Positions 29,033 to 36,360 of a stretch of 64,000 nucleotides of DNA are shown one piece after another. Positions within the stretch are counted from its first letter, which is position 1. Each line of letters starts with the position of its first letter. The stretch covers positions 80,268 through 144,267 of the forward strand of contig JAPDRN010000092.1 in NCBI GenBank assembly GCA_030247855.1, in the 5' to 3' direction. A model generated the notes under the pieces. The model had not been told where the DNA came from. It saw only the letters and a program-made list of their open reading frames with translations, and did not search any database. The position numbers and the translations under genes are program-made. Origin of the DNA: Knufia peltigerae (Eukaryota; Ascomycota; Eurotiomycetes; Chaetothyriales; Trichomeriaceae).

Positions 29033-30000
29033 CAGTTGCCCTCCTTGCGGGACAGGCGCATCAGCATCAGGCGGGCGATGGCGAGCACCACGAAGGTGAC
29101 GATGAAGAGGACGAAGCCGAGCAGCAGCAGCGCCGAGCGGTAGGTTTCAGTGGCCTCGCCGAAGTCGTTGGCGATCAGCGCGGCGATGGTGGTGCCCGGT
29201 TCCAGCAGCGACGGCGACAGGCGCACGCTGTTGCCGATCACGAAGGCGACGGCCATCGTCTCGCCCAGTGCGCGGCCCAGGCCGAGGAACACGCCACCGA
29301 TCACCGCCGAGCGGGTATAGGGCAGGACGATGTCCCAGCTCACTTCCCACTTGGTGGAACCCAGCGCGTAGGCCGATTCCTTCAGGCGGGTCGGCACGGT
29401 CAGGAACACTTCGCGCATCACCGAGGAGATGAACGGGATGACCATGATCGCCAGCACGAAACCGGCGGTGAGCATGCCGATGCCCAGCGGCGGGCCCTGG
29501 AACACCGGGCCGATGATCGGCCATTCGCCCAGGGTTTCGTTGAGGAACGGGGTGACGTACTCGGTCATCACCGGCACCAGCACGAACAGGCCCCACATGC
29601 CGTAGATGATCGAGGGAATGCCCGCCAGCAGTTCGATGGCGGTACCGACCGGACCACGCAGCCAGCGCGGTGCCACTTCGGTGAGGAAGAAGGCGATGCC
29701 GAAGCTGACCGGCACGGCGATGACCATCGCGATCAGCGCGGTGACCAGGGTGCCGTAGATCGGGGCGAGGGCGCCGAACTTGTTTTCGACCGGATTCCAG
29801 TCGGAAGAGAAGAAGAAGCTCAGGCCCTGCACCTGCAGGGCGTGGCGACCACCCCACAGCATCGACAGTGCGGCGCAGGCCAGTGCGATCAGGACGAAGA
29901 TGACGGTGCCGACCAGCACCCATCGGAACAGTTTGTCGTTGCGGGCATCACGCGTGTCACGCGTGGACGGGGCGGCTACAGGCTGGGCGATGGCATTCAT
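29032..30000 (-). CDS. pstC: Phosphate ABC importer permease PstC
   Basis: This 322-residue permease has an N-terminal cytoplasmic tail, about six helices and the EAA loop KESAYALGSTKWEVSWDIVLPYT. The ATG at 30000 was chosen over a longer frame because it gives the normal length. It follows pstS1 with an 82-bp gap that holds a strong hairpin. Confidence 0.95.
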   Translation of the reverse strand: MNAIAQPVAAPSTRDTRDARNDKLFRWVLVGTVIFVLIALACAALSMLWGGRHALQVQGLSFFFSSDWNPVENKFGALAPIYGTLVTALIAMVIAVPVSFGIAFFLTEVAPRWLRGPVGTAIELLAGIPSIIYGMWGLFVLVPVMTEYVTPFLNETLGEWPIIGPVFQGPPLGIGMLTAGFVLAIMVIPFISSVMREVFLTVPTRLKESAYALGSTKWEVSWDIVLPYTRSAVIGGVFLGLGRALGETMAVAFVIGNSVRLSPSLLEPGTTIAALIANDFGEATETYRSALLLLGFVLFIVTFVVLAIARLMLMRLSRKEGN

Positions 30001-30046
30001 GGGGACGGCAGGGCCAGGAGGGGGCGGGGCAGCACGATGTTCAGGA

Positions 30047-30075
30047 GGCGGTGCCCGCACGTGGCGGGCACCGCC
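30047..30075. promoter_or_regulatory. Hairpin between pstS1 and pstC
   Basis: GGCGGTGCCCGC-acgtg-GCGGGCACCGCC is a perfect 12-bp stem with no T run, just after the pstS1 stop. Such stems often protect the upstream message or cut down read-through, which would give more binding protein than permease. Confidence 0.65.
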
Positions 30076-30082
30076 GGGTCCA

Positions 30083-31303
30083 TCACTTCAGTTCGGTCGC
30101 CCAGTAGGCTTCGATCTGCTTGACCAGCTCGGCCGGCAGCGGCACGTAGTGCAGTTCGTTGGCCTGGGTCTGGCCGCTTTCGAAGGCCCACTTGAAGAAG
30201 GCCAGCGCATCCTGGTTGCGCTTGGCATCCTTCGGCTTCTTCTGCATCAGCATGAAGTTGGTGGCGGTGATCGGCCACGCCTGCTCGCCCGGGGCGTTGG
30301 TGATGACCAGGTTGAAGTCCTTGGCGCTGGCCCAGTCGGCGCTGGCGGCAGCGGCGGCGAAGGTTTCAGCGTTCGGCTGCACCCAGGTGCCGGCCGCGTT
30401 CTGCAGCGAGGTGTACGGCATCGCGTTCTGCAGGGCATAGGCCAGTTCGACGTAGCCGATCGAGCCCTTGATCTGCTTCACGTAGGAAGCAACGCCTTCA
30501 TTGCCCTTGCCACCCACGCCGTCCGGCCACTGCACCGAGGTGCCTTCGCCAACCTTGCTCTTCCACTCCGGGCTGACCTTGGACAGGTAGTTGGAGAAGT
30601 TGAAGGTGGTGCCCGAACCATCCGAACGGTGGACGATGGTGATCTTGCCGTCCGGCAGGGTCACGCCCGGGTTGGCGGCGACGATGGCCGGGTCGTTCCA
30701 GGTCTTGACCTTGCCCAGGAAGATGTCGGCGAGCAGGGCGCCACTGAGGCGCAGCTTGCCGGCTTCCAGGCCGTCGATATTGACCACCGGCACCACGCCG
30801 CCGATGGCCGACGGGAACTGGGCCAGGCCAGCCTGGGCCAGTTCGTCGCTGCTCAGCGGCTTGTCGGAGGAGCCGAAATCAACGGTGCCGGCCTTGATCT
30901 GGGCGATGCCACCGCCGGAACCGATCGACTGGTAGTTGATCTTGGCGCCGGTGGCGGTGTTGTAGTCGGCCGACCACTTGGACACCAGCGGGAAGATGAA
31001 GGAGGCGCCGGCTCCGGAGACCTCAGCGGTCACCTTGTCGCCGGCAGCGGCCGGAGCAGCGGCGCCGTCAGCGGCCGGCTGCTGTGCGGCCTNNNNNNNN
31101 NNNNNNNNNNNNNNNNNNNNNNNNNNNNNNNNNNNNNNNNNNNNNNNNNNNNNNNNNNNNNNNNNNNNNNNNNNNNNNNNNNNNNNNNNAGCGGCGCCGT
31201 CAGCGGCCGGCTGCTGTGCGGCCTGCTTGTCGCCACCGCAGGCAGACAGGCCCAGGGCGATGGCCAGGGAAAGGGCGGCAAGGCTGGCCGAGTGCAGTTT
31301 CAT
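30083..31303 (-). CDS. pstS: Phosphate-binding lipoprotein PstS (copy 1), with an assembly gap
   Basis: This is a periplasmic phosphate-binding protein with a lipoprotein signal (lipobox LSAC), an Ala/Pro-rich linker and the PstS fold. Phosphate-contact motifs visible are SGAGASFIFPL, NYQSIGSGGGIAQI, FGSSDKPL and HRSDGSGTTFNF. The N run at 31093-31189 falls in the linker between identical 35-bp stretches. Removing the run and one copy (132 bp) keeps the frame and leaves a 362-residue protein. It heads the pstSCAB-phoU operon, with a Pho-box-like site upstream. Confidence 0.92.
   Translation of the reverse strand: MKLHSASLAALSLAIALGLSACGGDKQAAQQPAADGAAXXXXXXXXXXXXXXXXXXXXXXXXXXXXXXXXXAAQQPAADGAAAPAAAGDKVTAEVSGAGASFIFPLVSKWSADYNTATGAKINYQSIGSGGGIAQIKAGTVDFGSSDKPLSSDELAQAGLAQFPSAIGGVVPVVNIDGLEAGKLRLSGALLADIFLGKVKTWNDPAIVAANPGVTLPDGKITIVHRSDGSGTTFNFSNYLSKVSPEWKSKVGEGTSVQWPDGVGGKGNEGVASYVKQIKGSIGYVELAYALQNAMPYTSLQNAAGTWVQPNAETFAAAAASADWASAKDFNLVITNAPGEQAWPITATNFMLMQKKPKDAKRNQDALAFFKWAFESGQTQANELHYVPLPAELVKQIEAYWATELK
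31058..31092. repeat. 35-bp contig-end overlap, left copy
   Basis: Identical to 31190-31224 on the other side of the N run, in the Ala-rich linker of pstS1. Confidence 0.85.
31093..31189. other. Assembly gap (97 N) inside pstS1
   Basis: Unknown bases between identical 35-bp stretches. It is probably an unmerged contig overlap, though a true tandem repeat in the linker cannot be fully excluded. Confidence 0.93.
31190..31224. repeat. 35-bp contig-end overlap, right copy
   Basis: Identical to 31058-31092. Confidence 0.85.
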
Positions 31304-31320
31304 GGTCACTCCATAGCGGG

Positions 31321-31341
31321 GTAGAGCCGACGGTGTCGGCG
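31321..31341 (+). repeat. SMAG-like palindrome upstream of pstS1
   Basis: GTAG + AGCCGAC-ggt-GTCGGCG, a shorter stem than the others. It lies in the 5' leader of pstS1. Confidence 0.65.
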
Positions 31342-31365
31342 GATGCGGCTATGAAATGATGTTTT

Positions 31366-31393
31366 TGTTACAACCGTATGACGTCCATGACAG
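31366..31393 (-). promoter_or_regulatory. Pho-box-like repeats upstream of pstS1
   Basis: On the minus strand CTGTCAT, CGTCATA and TGTAACA occur in sequence, and the last two are close to the 11-nt spacing of PhoB half-sites. The spacing of the first pair is imperfect. Its position 63-90 bp before the pstS1 start fits control by PhoB. Confidence 0.5.
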
Positions 31394-31720
31394 AGGTGTC
31401 CTGGATCACGTTCTGGCAAGGGTTTCGGGGAATTCGCAGTTGGCCGCCGGGCCGGCTGACGGCGCCAACTGCGCTTCTGCGCGGTTCCCGGCGCGGCGGC
31501 GCATTGCCGTTGCCCTTGCTCCTGCTCCTGCCTTCCATGACCCCACCGCGCCCCCGATGGACTGTCGGAAGGCGGTGGGCCGGGCTGCGCAGGACCGTCC
31601 ACGGCATGGATGCCGTGGCCGAGCCTACAAGGACGTACTTGCGGCGTGTCCTGCGCAGCCCGGCCCATCGACGCAACAACACATCAACGCAGGCGCAGCG
31701 CCTTTCACGACCAACCGCAC
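31394..31720. other. Long pstS2-pstS1 intergenic region
   Basis: Apart from structured element B, no gene is supported between the Pho-box-like site and the pstS2 terminator. Overlapping frames of up to about 500 codons on the plus strand run straight through pstS2 in antisense and are not credible. Confidence 0.5.
31576..31667 (+). repeat. Structured element, copy B: perfect 20-bp outer stem around a conserved core
   Basis: Arms 31576-31595 and 31648-31667 are exact complements. Inside is CCACGGC-atggat-GCCGTGG, then the core GAGCCTACAAGGACG...TTGCGGCGT. The core matches copy A at 22961-23064, while the outer stem is entirely different. It lies between pstS2 and pstS1, in the opposite orientation to both genes. 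Confidence 0.8.
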
Positions 31721-31757
31721 AAAAAAGAAGAGCGCCGGACCCCGAAGGATCCAGCGC
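31721..31757 (-). terminator. Terminator of pstS2
   Basis: On the minus strand GCGCTGGATCC-ttcg-GGGTCCGGCGC (G-U pairs allowed) is followed by TCTTCTTTTTT, 71 bp past the pstS2 stop. Confidence 0.8.
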
Positions 31758-31827
31758 CCGGTGGGGCCGGCGGGGGAGAGAGGACCCGCCGACCCCGTTC
31801 CTGCGGGGGAACGCTTTGCAACGAAAC

Positions 31828-32847
31828 TCAGTACTTCAGGTTCTGCGTCCAGTAGGTCTCGATCTGGCGCACCAGCGCGTCCGGCAGCGGCACGTAGTCC
31901 AGCTGCTTGGCCTGCGCATCGCCATTCTTGTAGACCCAGCGGAAGAACTCCTGGGTGGCCTTGGCGCCCGCCACGTTCTTCGGCTGCTTGCGCACCAGGA
32001 TGAAGTTGGTGGCGGTGATCGGCCATGCATCAGCGCCCGGGGCGTTGGTCATCACCAGGTAGAAGTCACGGGCGTTGGCCCAGTCGGCGCTGGCCGCAGC
32101 GGCCGAGAACGAGGCGTCCGACGGCTGCACGATCTTGCCGGCTGCGTTCTTCATCGCCGCGTAGGACATCTTGTTCTGCAGTGCGTAGGACAGTTCGACG
32201 TAGCCGATGCCACCCTTGATCTGCTTCACGTAGGCAGCAACGCCTTCGTTGCCCTTGCCGCCGATGCCGGCCGGCCACTGGACCGAGGTGCCTTCACCGA
32301 CCTTGCTCTTCCACTCCGGGCTGACCTTGGACAGGTAGTTGACGAAGTTGAAGGTGGTGCCCGAGCCGTCCGAACGATGGACAATCGTGATCTTGCCGCT
32401 GGGCAGGGTCAGGCCGCTGTTCAGGGCGGCGATGGCCGGGTCGTTCCAGGTGGTGATCTTGCCCAGGAAGATGTTGGCCAGGGTCGGGCCATCCAGCTTC
32501 AGCGCGCCCGGGGCGACGCCCGCGACGTTGATCACCGGCACCACGCCGCCGATCACCGACGGGAACTGGGCCAGGCCGGCGGCAGCCAGCTCTTCCGGCT
32601 TCAGCGGCGCATCGGACGAACCGAAGTCCACGGTCGCGGCCTTGATCTGGGCGATACCACCGCCGGAACCGATCGACTGGTAGTTGACCTTCTTGCCGGT
32701 GGCGGTGCTGTAGTCGGCCGACCACTTGGACATCACCGGATAGATGAACGAGGCGCCCGCGCCGGTGACATCGGCGGCGTTGGCGGCGAACACGGACGAT
32801 GCGGCCAGAATGGCGACGGCGGCGCGCGACTTGAAGGCGTGGATCAC
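31828..32847 (-). CDS. pstS: Second phosphate-binding protein PstS2 (non-lipoprotein)
   Basis: This 339-residue PstS paralogue is closely similar to copy 1 over the whole fold (TGAGASFIYPVMSKWSADY, NYQSIGSGGGIAQIKA, FGSSDAPL, HRSDGSGTTFNFVNYL). Its export signal is a normal signal peptide ending ANA, with no lipobox cysteine, so it should be free in the periplasm. The GTG at 32847 was chosen because AGGAG lies 8 nt upstream. It has its own terminator and Pho-box-like sites, so it is a separate transcription unit upstream of the main pst operon. Confidence 0.92.
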   Translation of the reverse strand: MIHAFKSRAAVAILAASSVFAANAADVTGAGASFIYPVMSKWSADYSTATGKKVNYQSIGSGGGIAQIKAATVDFGSSDAPLKPEELAAAGLAQFPSVIGGVVPVINVAGVAPGALKLDGPTLANIFLGKITTWNDPAIAALNSGLTLPSGKITIVHRSDGSGTTFNFVNYLSKVSPEWKSKVGEGTSVQWPAGIGGKGNEGVAAYVKQIKGGIGYVELSYALQNKMSYAAMKNAAGKIVQPSDASFSAAAASADWANARDFYLVMTNAPGADAWPITATNFILVRKQPKNVAGAKATQEFFRWVYKNGDAQAKQLDYVPLPDALVRQIETYWTQNLKY

Positions 32848-32904
32848 GGGAGAGACTCCTGGGGTGGTCGAGGGGCGGCTGCCCGACGTTTCGGTGCACA
32901 TTCC

Positions 32905-32922
32905 ATAACGGTTCCATGACAC
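32905..32922 (-). promoter_or_regulatory. Pho-box-like site 2 upstream of pstS2
   Basis: On the minus strand GTGTCAT-ggaa-CCGTTAT, two 7-mers with the 11-nt period of PhoB sites. Confidence 0.5.
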
Positions 32923-32937
32923 GCCCGCGTCTGTCAT

Positions 32938-32955
32938 ATGACGCAGACGTGACAG
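32938..32955 (-). promoter_or_regulatory. Pho-box-like site 1 upstream of pstS2
   Basis: On the minus strand CTGTCAC-gtct-GCGTCAT, close to the consensus CTGTCAT-N4-CTGTCAT with the correct 11-nt period. Confidence 0.65.
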
Positions 32956-32983
32956 CCGTCATGGCGGTGCCCCAGCCTCCCTC

Positions 32984-33763
32984 TCAGAGCCCGCGCAACG
33001 CCTCCGGAACGGCATAGCGACCGCCGCTGGGCAGCAGTGTCCAGCGCTGCGCAGGTGCCGTCGTGGCGGTTGCATGGCAGTCGTCACCCGCAGCGACGCT
33101 GATCGTATCGGTGCGCTTTTCGCGCACCAGGATCGGTGCCAGGCCAGGGGGATTGCTGTTGCCCATTTCCAGCGTGCGCTCGAAGCGGCTGAACTCGCCG
33201 GCGCAGCGCGTATCCCATTCGCCGCGACTGCCGCTGACGGCCAGCGGGGCAAGCACCCGGCGCAGCCGTCGGCCATCACGCACGAACAACTGCAGTTCGG
33301 TCTGTGCGAACGGGTTGGGGCCTGAGCTGCCGCTGTAGTCCATGCGCACGCCAAACGCGCGGGTGGCCGGATCCAGTTGCCAGCGTGCCATGTCCAGGTG
33401 GAGCCCGGTGAAGCGCAGCGCATCGCTGCTGACCGCATCGGCCACGCGGGTCCAGGCCAGCGGCCGGCCACTGGCGGTGTCGATCAGCAACAGATCCAGG
33501 TCGCCGCCGCGCACGTCTTCCGAGGCGGGCGCTGTCCATTGCGCGACGGCCAACAGGGTCGTGCCGGGCTGCGCGGGCCACGCACGGCAGGCGGTGCTGT
33601 CGGCATCGGTAAAGCGTGCCGTCACTGGCAACGCGCCAGCCGGCAACTGCCGATACGCGACCTCGCGTACGGCCTCTGCATTGTCACAGGCGAGCGCGGT
33701 GGCGGGCAGGGCGGCGAGCAGGGCAGCGCACAGCAGGCGGCGCAGGCGAAGGGAAGTGGGCAT
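32984..33763 (-). CDS. Secreted hypothetical protein next to the pst genes
   Basis: This 259-residue protein has a clear signal peptide (LLCAALLAALPATALA, cut before CDNAEA) and at least four cysteines in the mature part, which could form disulfides. I recognise no domain. It lies between the phosphate porin and pstS2 on the same strand. Membership in the Pho regulon is possible from position only. Confidence 0.72.
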   Translation of the reverse strand: MPTSLRLRRLLCAALLAALPATALACDNAEAVREVAYRQLPAGALPVTARFTDADSTACRAWPAQPGTTLLAVAQWTAPASEDVRGGDLDLLLIDTASGRPLAWTRVADAVSSDALRFTGLHLDMARWQLDPATRAFGVRMDYSGSSGPNPFAQTELQLFVRDGRRLRRVLAPLAVSGSRGEWDTRCAGEFSRFERTLEMGNSNPPGLAPILVREKRTDTISVAAGDDCHATATTAPAQRWTLLPSGGRYAVPEALRGL

Positions 33764-33823
33764 CCCGAAGGTCCATGTCGACAGGGCAGGACATCATCGC
33801 GCGGCCACCACCTGCCCACAACG

Positions 33824-33853
33824 ACGAAGGCACGGCCGGAGCCGTGCCTTCGT
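33824..33853 (-). terminator. Hairpin after the phosphate porin
   Basis: ACGAAGGCACGGC-cgga-GCCGTGCCTTCGT is a perfect 13-bp stem beginning 20 bp past the porin stop. There is no strong T run, so it may act as a stabilising or Rho-assisted end. Confidence 0.65.
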
Positions 33854-33873
33854 TCGAACGCGTGCTTCCGGTC

Positions 33874-35085
33874 TTACCAGAAGAACTGCGCGCGGGCTTC
33901 CAGGATGTTCGGATCGTCGTTGACGAAACCACGGGCGCTCGAGCTGTACTTCTTGCTGTCGACCATCACGTAGTTGAGCATCAGCTTGAAGTTCGAGCGC
34001 CAGTACCAGTTGGCGCCGACGGTCCAGATGTCCATCTTGCCGCCGAGCACGCCATCGACGATCGGCGGACGGCCGGCCACCGGGTTGGCGGCGAGGTTGC
34101 CGTCGTTCAGATCCATGTGGTCATAGCGCACGCCCAGCTGCCACTGGCCGCCGGCCGGGTTGTTCGGCAGGCCGGTGCCCGGCGTGCCACCCTTGTAGCT
34201 CCAGGTCTCGCCGGTGACGTTCCACACGCCGCTGACGTAGTAGCCGTCACTGGTGTAGTTGTCGTTGACCAGGCGCTTGGCCTTGCTGGTGTAGTACTCG
34301 GCCTGGGCCTTGAACGGGCCCTGGAAGTACATCGCTTCGGCGCCAATGGTGCTGACGCGATCGGTGTCGATCATGTTGCCACTGTCGACCAGGCGCACGG
34401 TGGCCAGGTCGGCGTTGGGACGGGCGCGCACGCGCAGGGTGTCCGCGTCGGTGTCGTAGTCGACATAGCTCAGGCCGAAGTGCAGGACCTGGCCCTTCTC
34501 GTTGATCGGCGCCCAGGTGCCGCGCGCGCCGTAGCCGCTGCCGTGGGCAAGGTTGCGGGTCAGCTCGCGGCCGAAGGCGCTGGCGGTCACCGACCAGTTG
34601 TCCTGGCCGTAGCTATAGGCACCGCCGAGGCGACGGGCGACGGCGTAGGTGTTGGTGACTGCAGCCTTGGAGATGAAGTCGTTGTTCTTGGTGCTGGACA
34701 GTTCTTCCAGGCTGTTGGGCTGCTTGAACTGGCCGACCTGGATGAAGTGGCTGGCATTGCCCAGCAGCTTGTACTTCACGTTGGTGTCGAGGAACTTGTC
34801 GGCCTTGGCGTCATAGCCGACCACCCACTCCACGTTGCCCGGGCCTTTGCCCTTCAGCACCAGCTCGGCGCGACGCAGTTCGAATTCGCTGTTCTTGCCG
34901 TTGCCGGCGTCACCGCCGTTGAGGTCCACGACGTCATTGTCGTACCAGTTGCCGTCGGCCTGGACCAGGCCTTCGAAGGTGATTTCCGAACCGCCGATCA
35001 CATCGATGGCGACTTCAGCGTGGGCGGCCGGCACATACAGCGCAGCAGCCACGGCGACCGTCAGGAGTTGGTGATGCAGTTTCAT
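33874..35085 (-). CDS. Phosphate/polyphosphate-type outer-membrane porin (OprO/OprP family)
   Basis: This 403-residue protein has a signal peptide (MKLHHQLLTVAVAAALYVPAAHA), alternating beta-strand patterns and a C-terminal Phe-Trp end (ARAQFFW) as required for beta-barrel insertion. The N-terminal part (EITFEGLVQADGNWYDND...FELRRAELVLKGK) matches OprO/OprP-type anion porins. A Pho-box-like site upstream and the adjacent pst genes support phosphate uptake across the outer membrane. The ATG at 35085 starts the signal peptide, but its ribosome-binding site is weak. Confidence 0.86.
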   Translation of the reverse strand: MKLHHQLLTVAVAAALYVPAAHAEVAIDVIGGSEITFEGLVQADGNWYDNDVVDLNGGDAGNGKNSEFELRRAELVLKGKGPGNVEWVVGYDAKADKFLDTNVKYKLLGNASHFIQVGQFKQPNSLEELSSTKNNDFISKAAVTNTYAVARRLGGAYSYGQDNWSVTASAFGRELTRNLAHGSGYGARGTWAPINEKGQVLHFGLSYVDYDTDADTLRVRARPNADLATVRLVDSGNMIDTDRVSTIGAEAMYFQGPFKAQAEYYTSKAKRLVNDNYTSDGYYVSGVWNVTGETWSYKGGTPGTGLPNNPAGGQWQLGVRYDHMDLNDGNLAANPVAGRPPIVDGVLGGKMDIWTVGANWYWRSNFKLMLNYVMVDSKKYSSSARGFVNDDPNILEARAQFFW

Positions 35086-35138
35086 GGAGAGGAGCCTTGC
35101 AGGCAGGTGGGAAGATGCGCGCAGGCTAAAACGTGAAG

Positions 35139-35156
35139 ATTGCGTAAATGTGACAG
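35139..35156 (-). promoter_or_regulatory. Pho-box-like site upstream of the porin
   Basis: On the minus strand CTGTCAC-attt-ACGCAAT. The first half-site is good and the second is weak, with correct spacing, 54 bp before the porin start. Confidence 0.5.
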
Positions 35157-35251
35157 TTCGCGCACGACCGCGATCCGCCGCAGGCCCCGTCACGGCTGGG
35201 CCCGCCATTGAAACCGGTTACGTATGACGCCCGGATTGCGCCCCGGTTGCA

Positions 35252-35306
35252 GTAGCTCCACGCCATGCGTGGATGGTTTTTCCGCAGATCCACGCCACGC
35301 GTGGAT
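35252..35306 (+). repeat. Tandem pair of SMAG-type palindromes
   Basis: GTAG + CTCCACGC-CAT-GCGTGGAT (35252-35274) is followed in the same direction by GCAG + ATCCACGC-CAC-GCGTGGAT (35284-35306), just past the end of nth. Confidence 0.8.
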
Positions 35307-35313
35307 GTCATCG

Positions 35314-36003
35314 TCACTCCGCGAGGGTCTTGTCCTTGAACCGGCAAAGATCGGCAATCACGCACCCCGGGCAATCCGGTTTGCGTGCTTTGCACACGTA
35401 CCGTCCGTGCAGGATCAGCCAGTGGTGCGCATCCAGCAGGAACTCGGCGGGAATCGCTTTGACCAATCGGTCTTCGACCTCGCGCACGTTCTTTCCTGGC
35501 GCAAGCCCGGTGCGGTTGGCGACACGGAAGATATGCGTGTCCACCGCCATCACCGGTTCGCCGAAGGCGGTGTTGAGCACCACGTTGGCGGTCTTGCGAC
35601 CGACACCGGGCAGGGCCTCCAGTGCATCGCGATCGCGTGGCACTTCGCCGCCGTGCTTCTCCAGCAGCAGCGCGCAGGTGGCGATCACGTTCTTCGCCTT
35701 CGCGTTGAACAGGCCGATGGTGGCGATGTACTTCTTCAGTCCCTCTTCGCCCAGGGCGAGGATTTTCGCCGGCGTGTTGGCAACCGGGAACAGGCGACGG
35801 GTGGCCTTGTTGACGCCGACGTCGGTGGCCTGCGCCGACAGTGCGACCGCCACCAGCAGTTCGAAGGGAGAGCTGTATTCCAGCTCGGTCTTCGGATGCG
35901 GGTTGAGTTCGCGCAGGCGGGTGAACATTTCCACCACGTCGGCACGCGGCATCGTATTGCCGCGGCGCGCTGGTGCGCGCGCGGTCTTCTTCGCGGTCGC
36001 CAT
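35314..36003 (-). CDS. nth: Endonuclease III
   Basis: This 229-residue DNA glycosylase/AP lyase removes oxidised pyrimidines. It has the helix-hairpin-helix LPGVGRKTANVVLN with the catalytic Lys, the catalytic Asp in VDTHIFRVANR, and a C-terminal 4Fe-4S ligand set CKARKPDCPGCVIADLC (spacing 6-2-5). Its ATG overlaps the stop of the upstream small gene by one base. Confidence 0.96.
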   Translation of the reverse strand: MATAKKTARAPARRGNTMPRADVVEMFTRLRELNPHPKTELEYSSPFELLVAVALSAQATDVGVNKATRRLFPVANTPAKILALGEEGLKKYIATIGLFNAKAKNVIATCALLLEKHGGEVPRDRDALEALPGVGRKTANVVLNTAFGEPVMAVDTHIFRVANRTGLAPGKNVREVEDRLVKAIPAEFLLDAHHWLILHGRYVCKARKPDCPGCVIADLCRFKDKTLAE

Positions 36004-36356
36004 TACTGCTCCTTGCCGACGGCGCGGGCCTTGGCCCGGGCGAGGATGGCGGCCGCTGCGGCAGGCAGGGCGGGTTTGACGTCCGGTGCCGGCGCGGGCG
36101 TCCGCCGCGCATCACGCTCGGCCTCGCGGCGGGCCAGACGCACCTCGCGTGCGCGGAAACGTTCGCGCGCGGCCCACGCACGCTGCAGCTGCAGCTGCAT
36201 CCGGCAGAGGCGGTCGGGCAGGTCAGGATGATCTGGCAACAGTCGATCATCGCCAGCGCGCACGACGTAGTCCATCAGTCCCGCCTGCAGGGCGCCATCG
36301 GGATCGTCTGCCTGGACCCGGGCGAACAGCAGCACGGGGTTGGGTCGGGATGCCAT
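36003..36356 (-). CDS. Small Arg/Ala-rich protein upstream of nth, possibly Rnf-related
   Basis: This 117-residue protein has a charged helical middle (CRMQLQLQRAWAARERFRAREVRLARREAERDARR) and a C-terminal AAAAAILARAKARA. This resembles the coiled-coil tail of RnfC/RnfB proteins, whose operons often end with nth. No cysteine cluster for iron-sulfur centres is present. It could be a relic of an rnf gene or an independent small protein. It lies between the crotonase gene and nth, with overlaps or gaps of a few bases. Confidence 0.6.
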   Translation of the reverse strand: MASRPNPVLLFARVQADDPDGALQAGLMDYVVRAGDDRLLPDHPDLPDRLCRMQLQLQRAWAARERFRAREVRLARREAERDARRTPAPAPDVKPALPAAAAAILARAKARAVGKEQ

Positions 36357-36360
36357 GGCG

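Noticed and set aside
31394..31720. Protein-coding gene in the pstS2-pstS1 gap
   Set aside because: All frames here either run in antisense through pstS2 or show no motif, and the region is explained by repeats and control sites.
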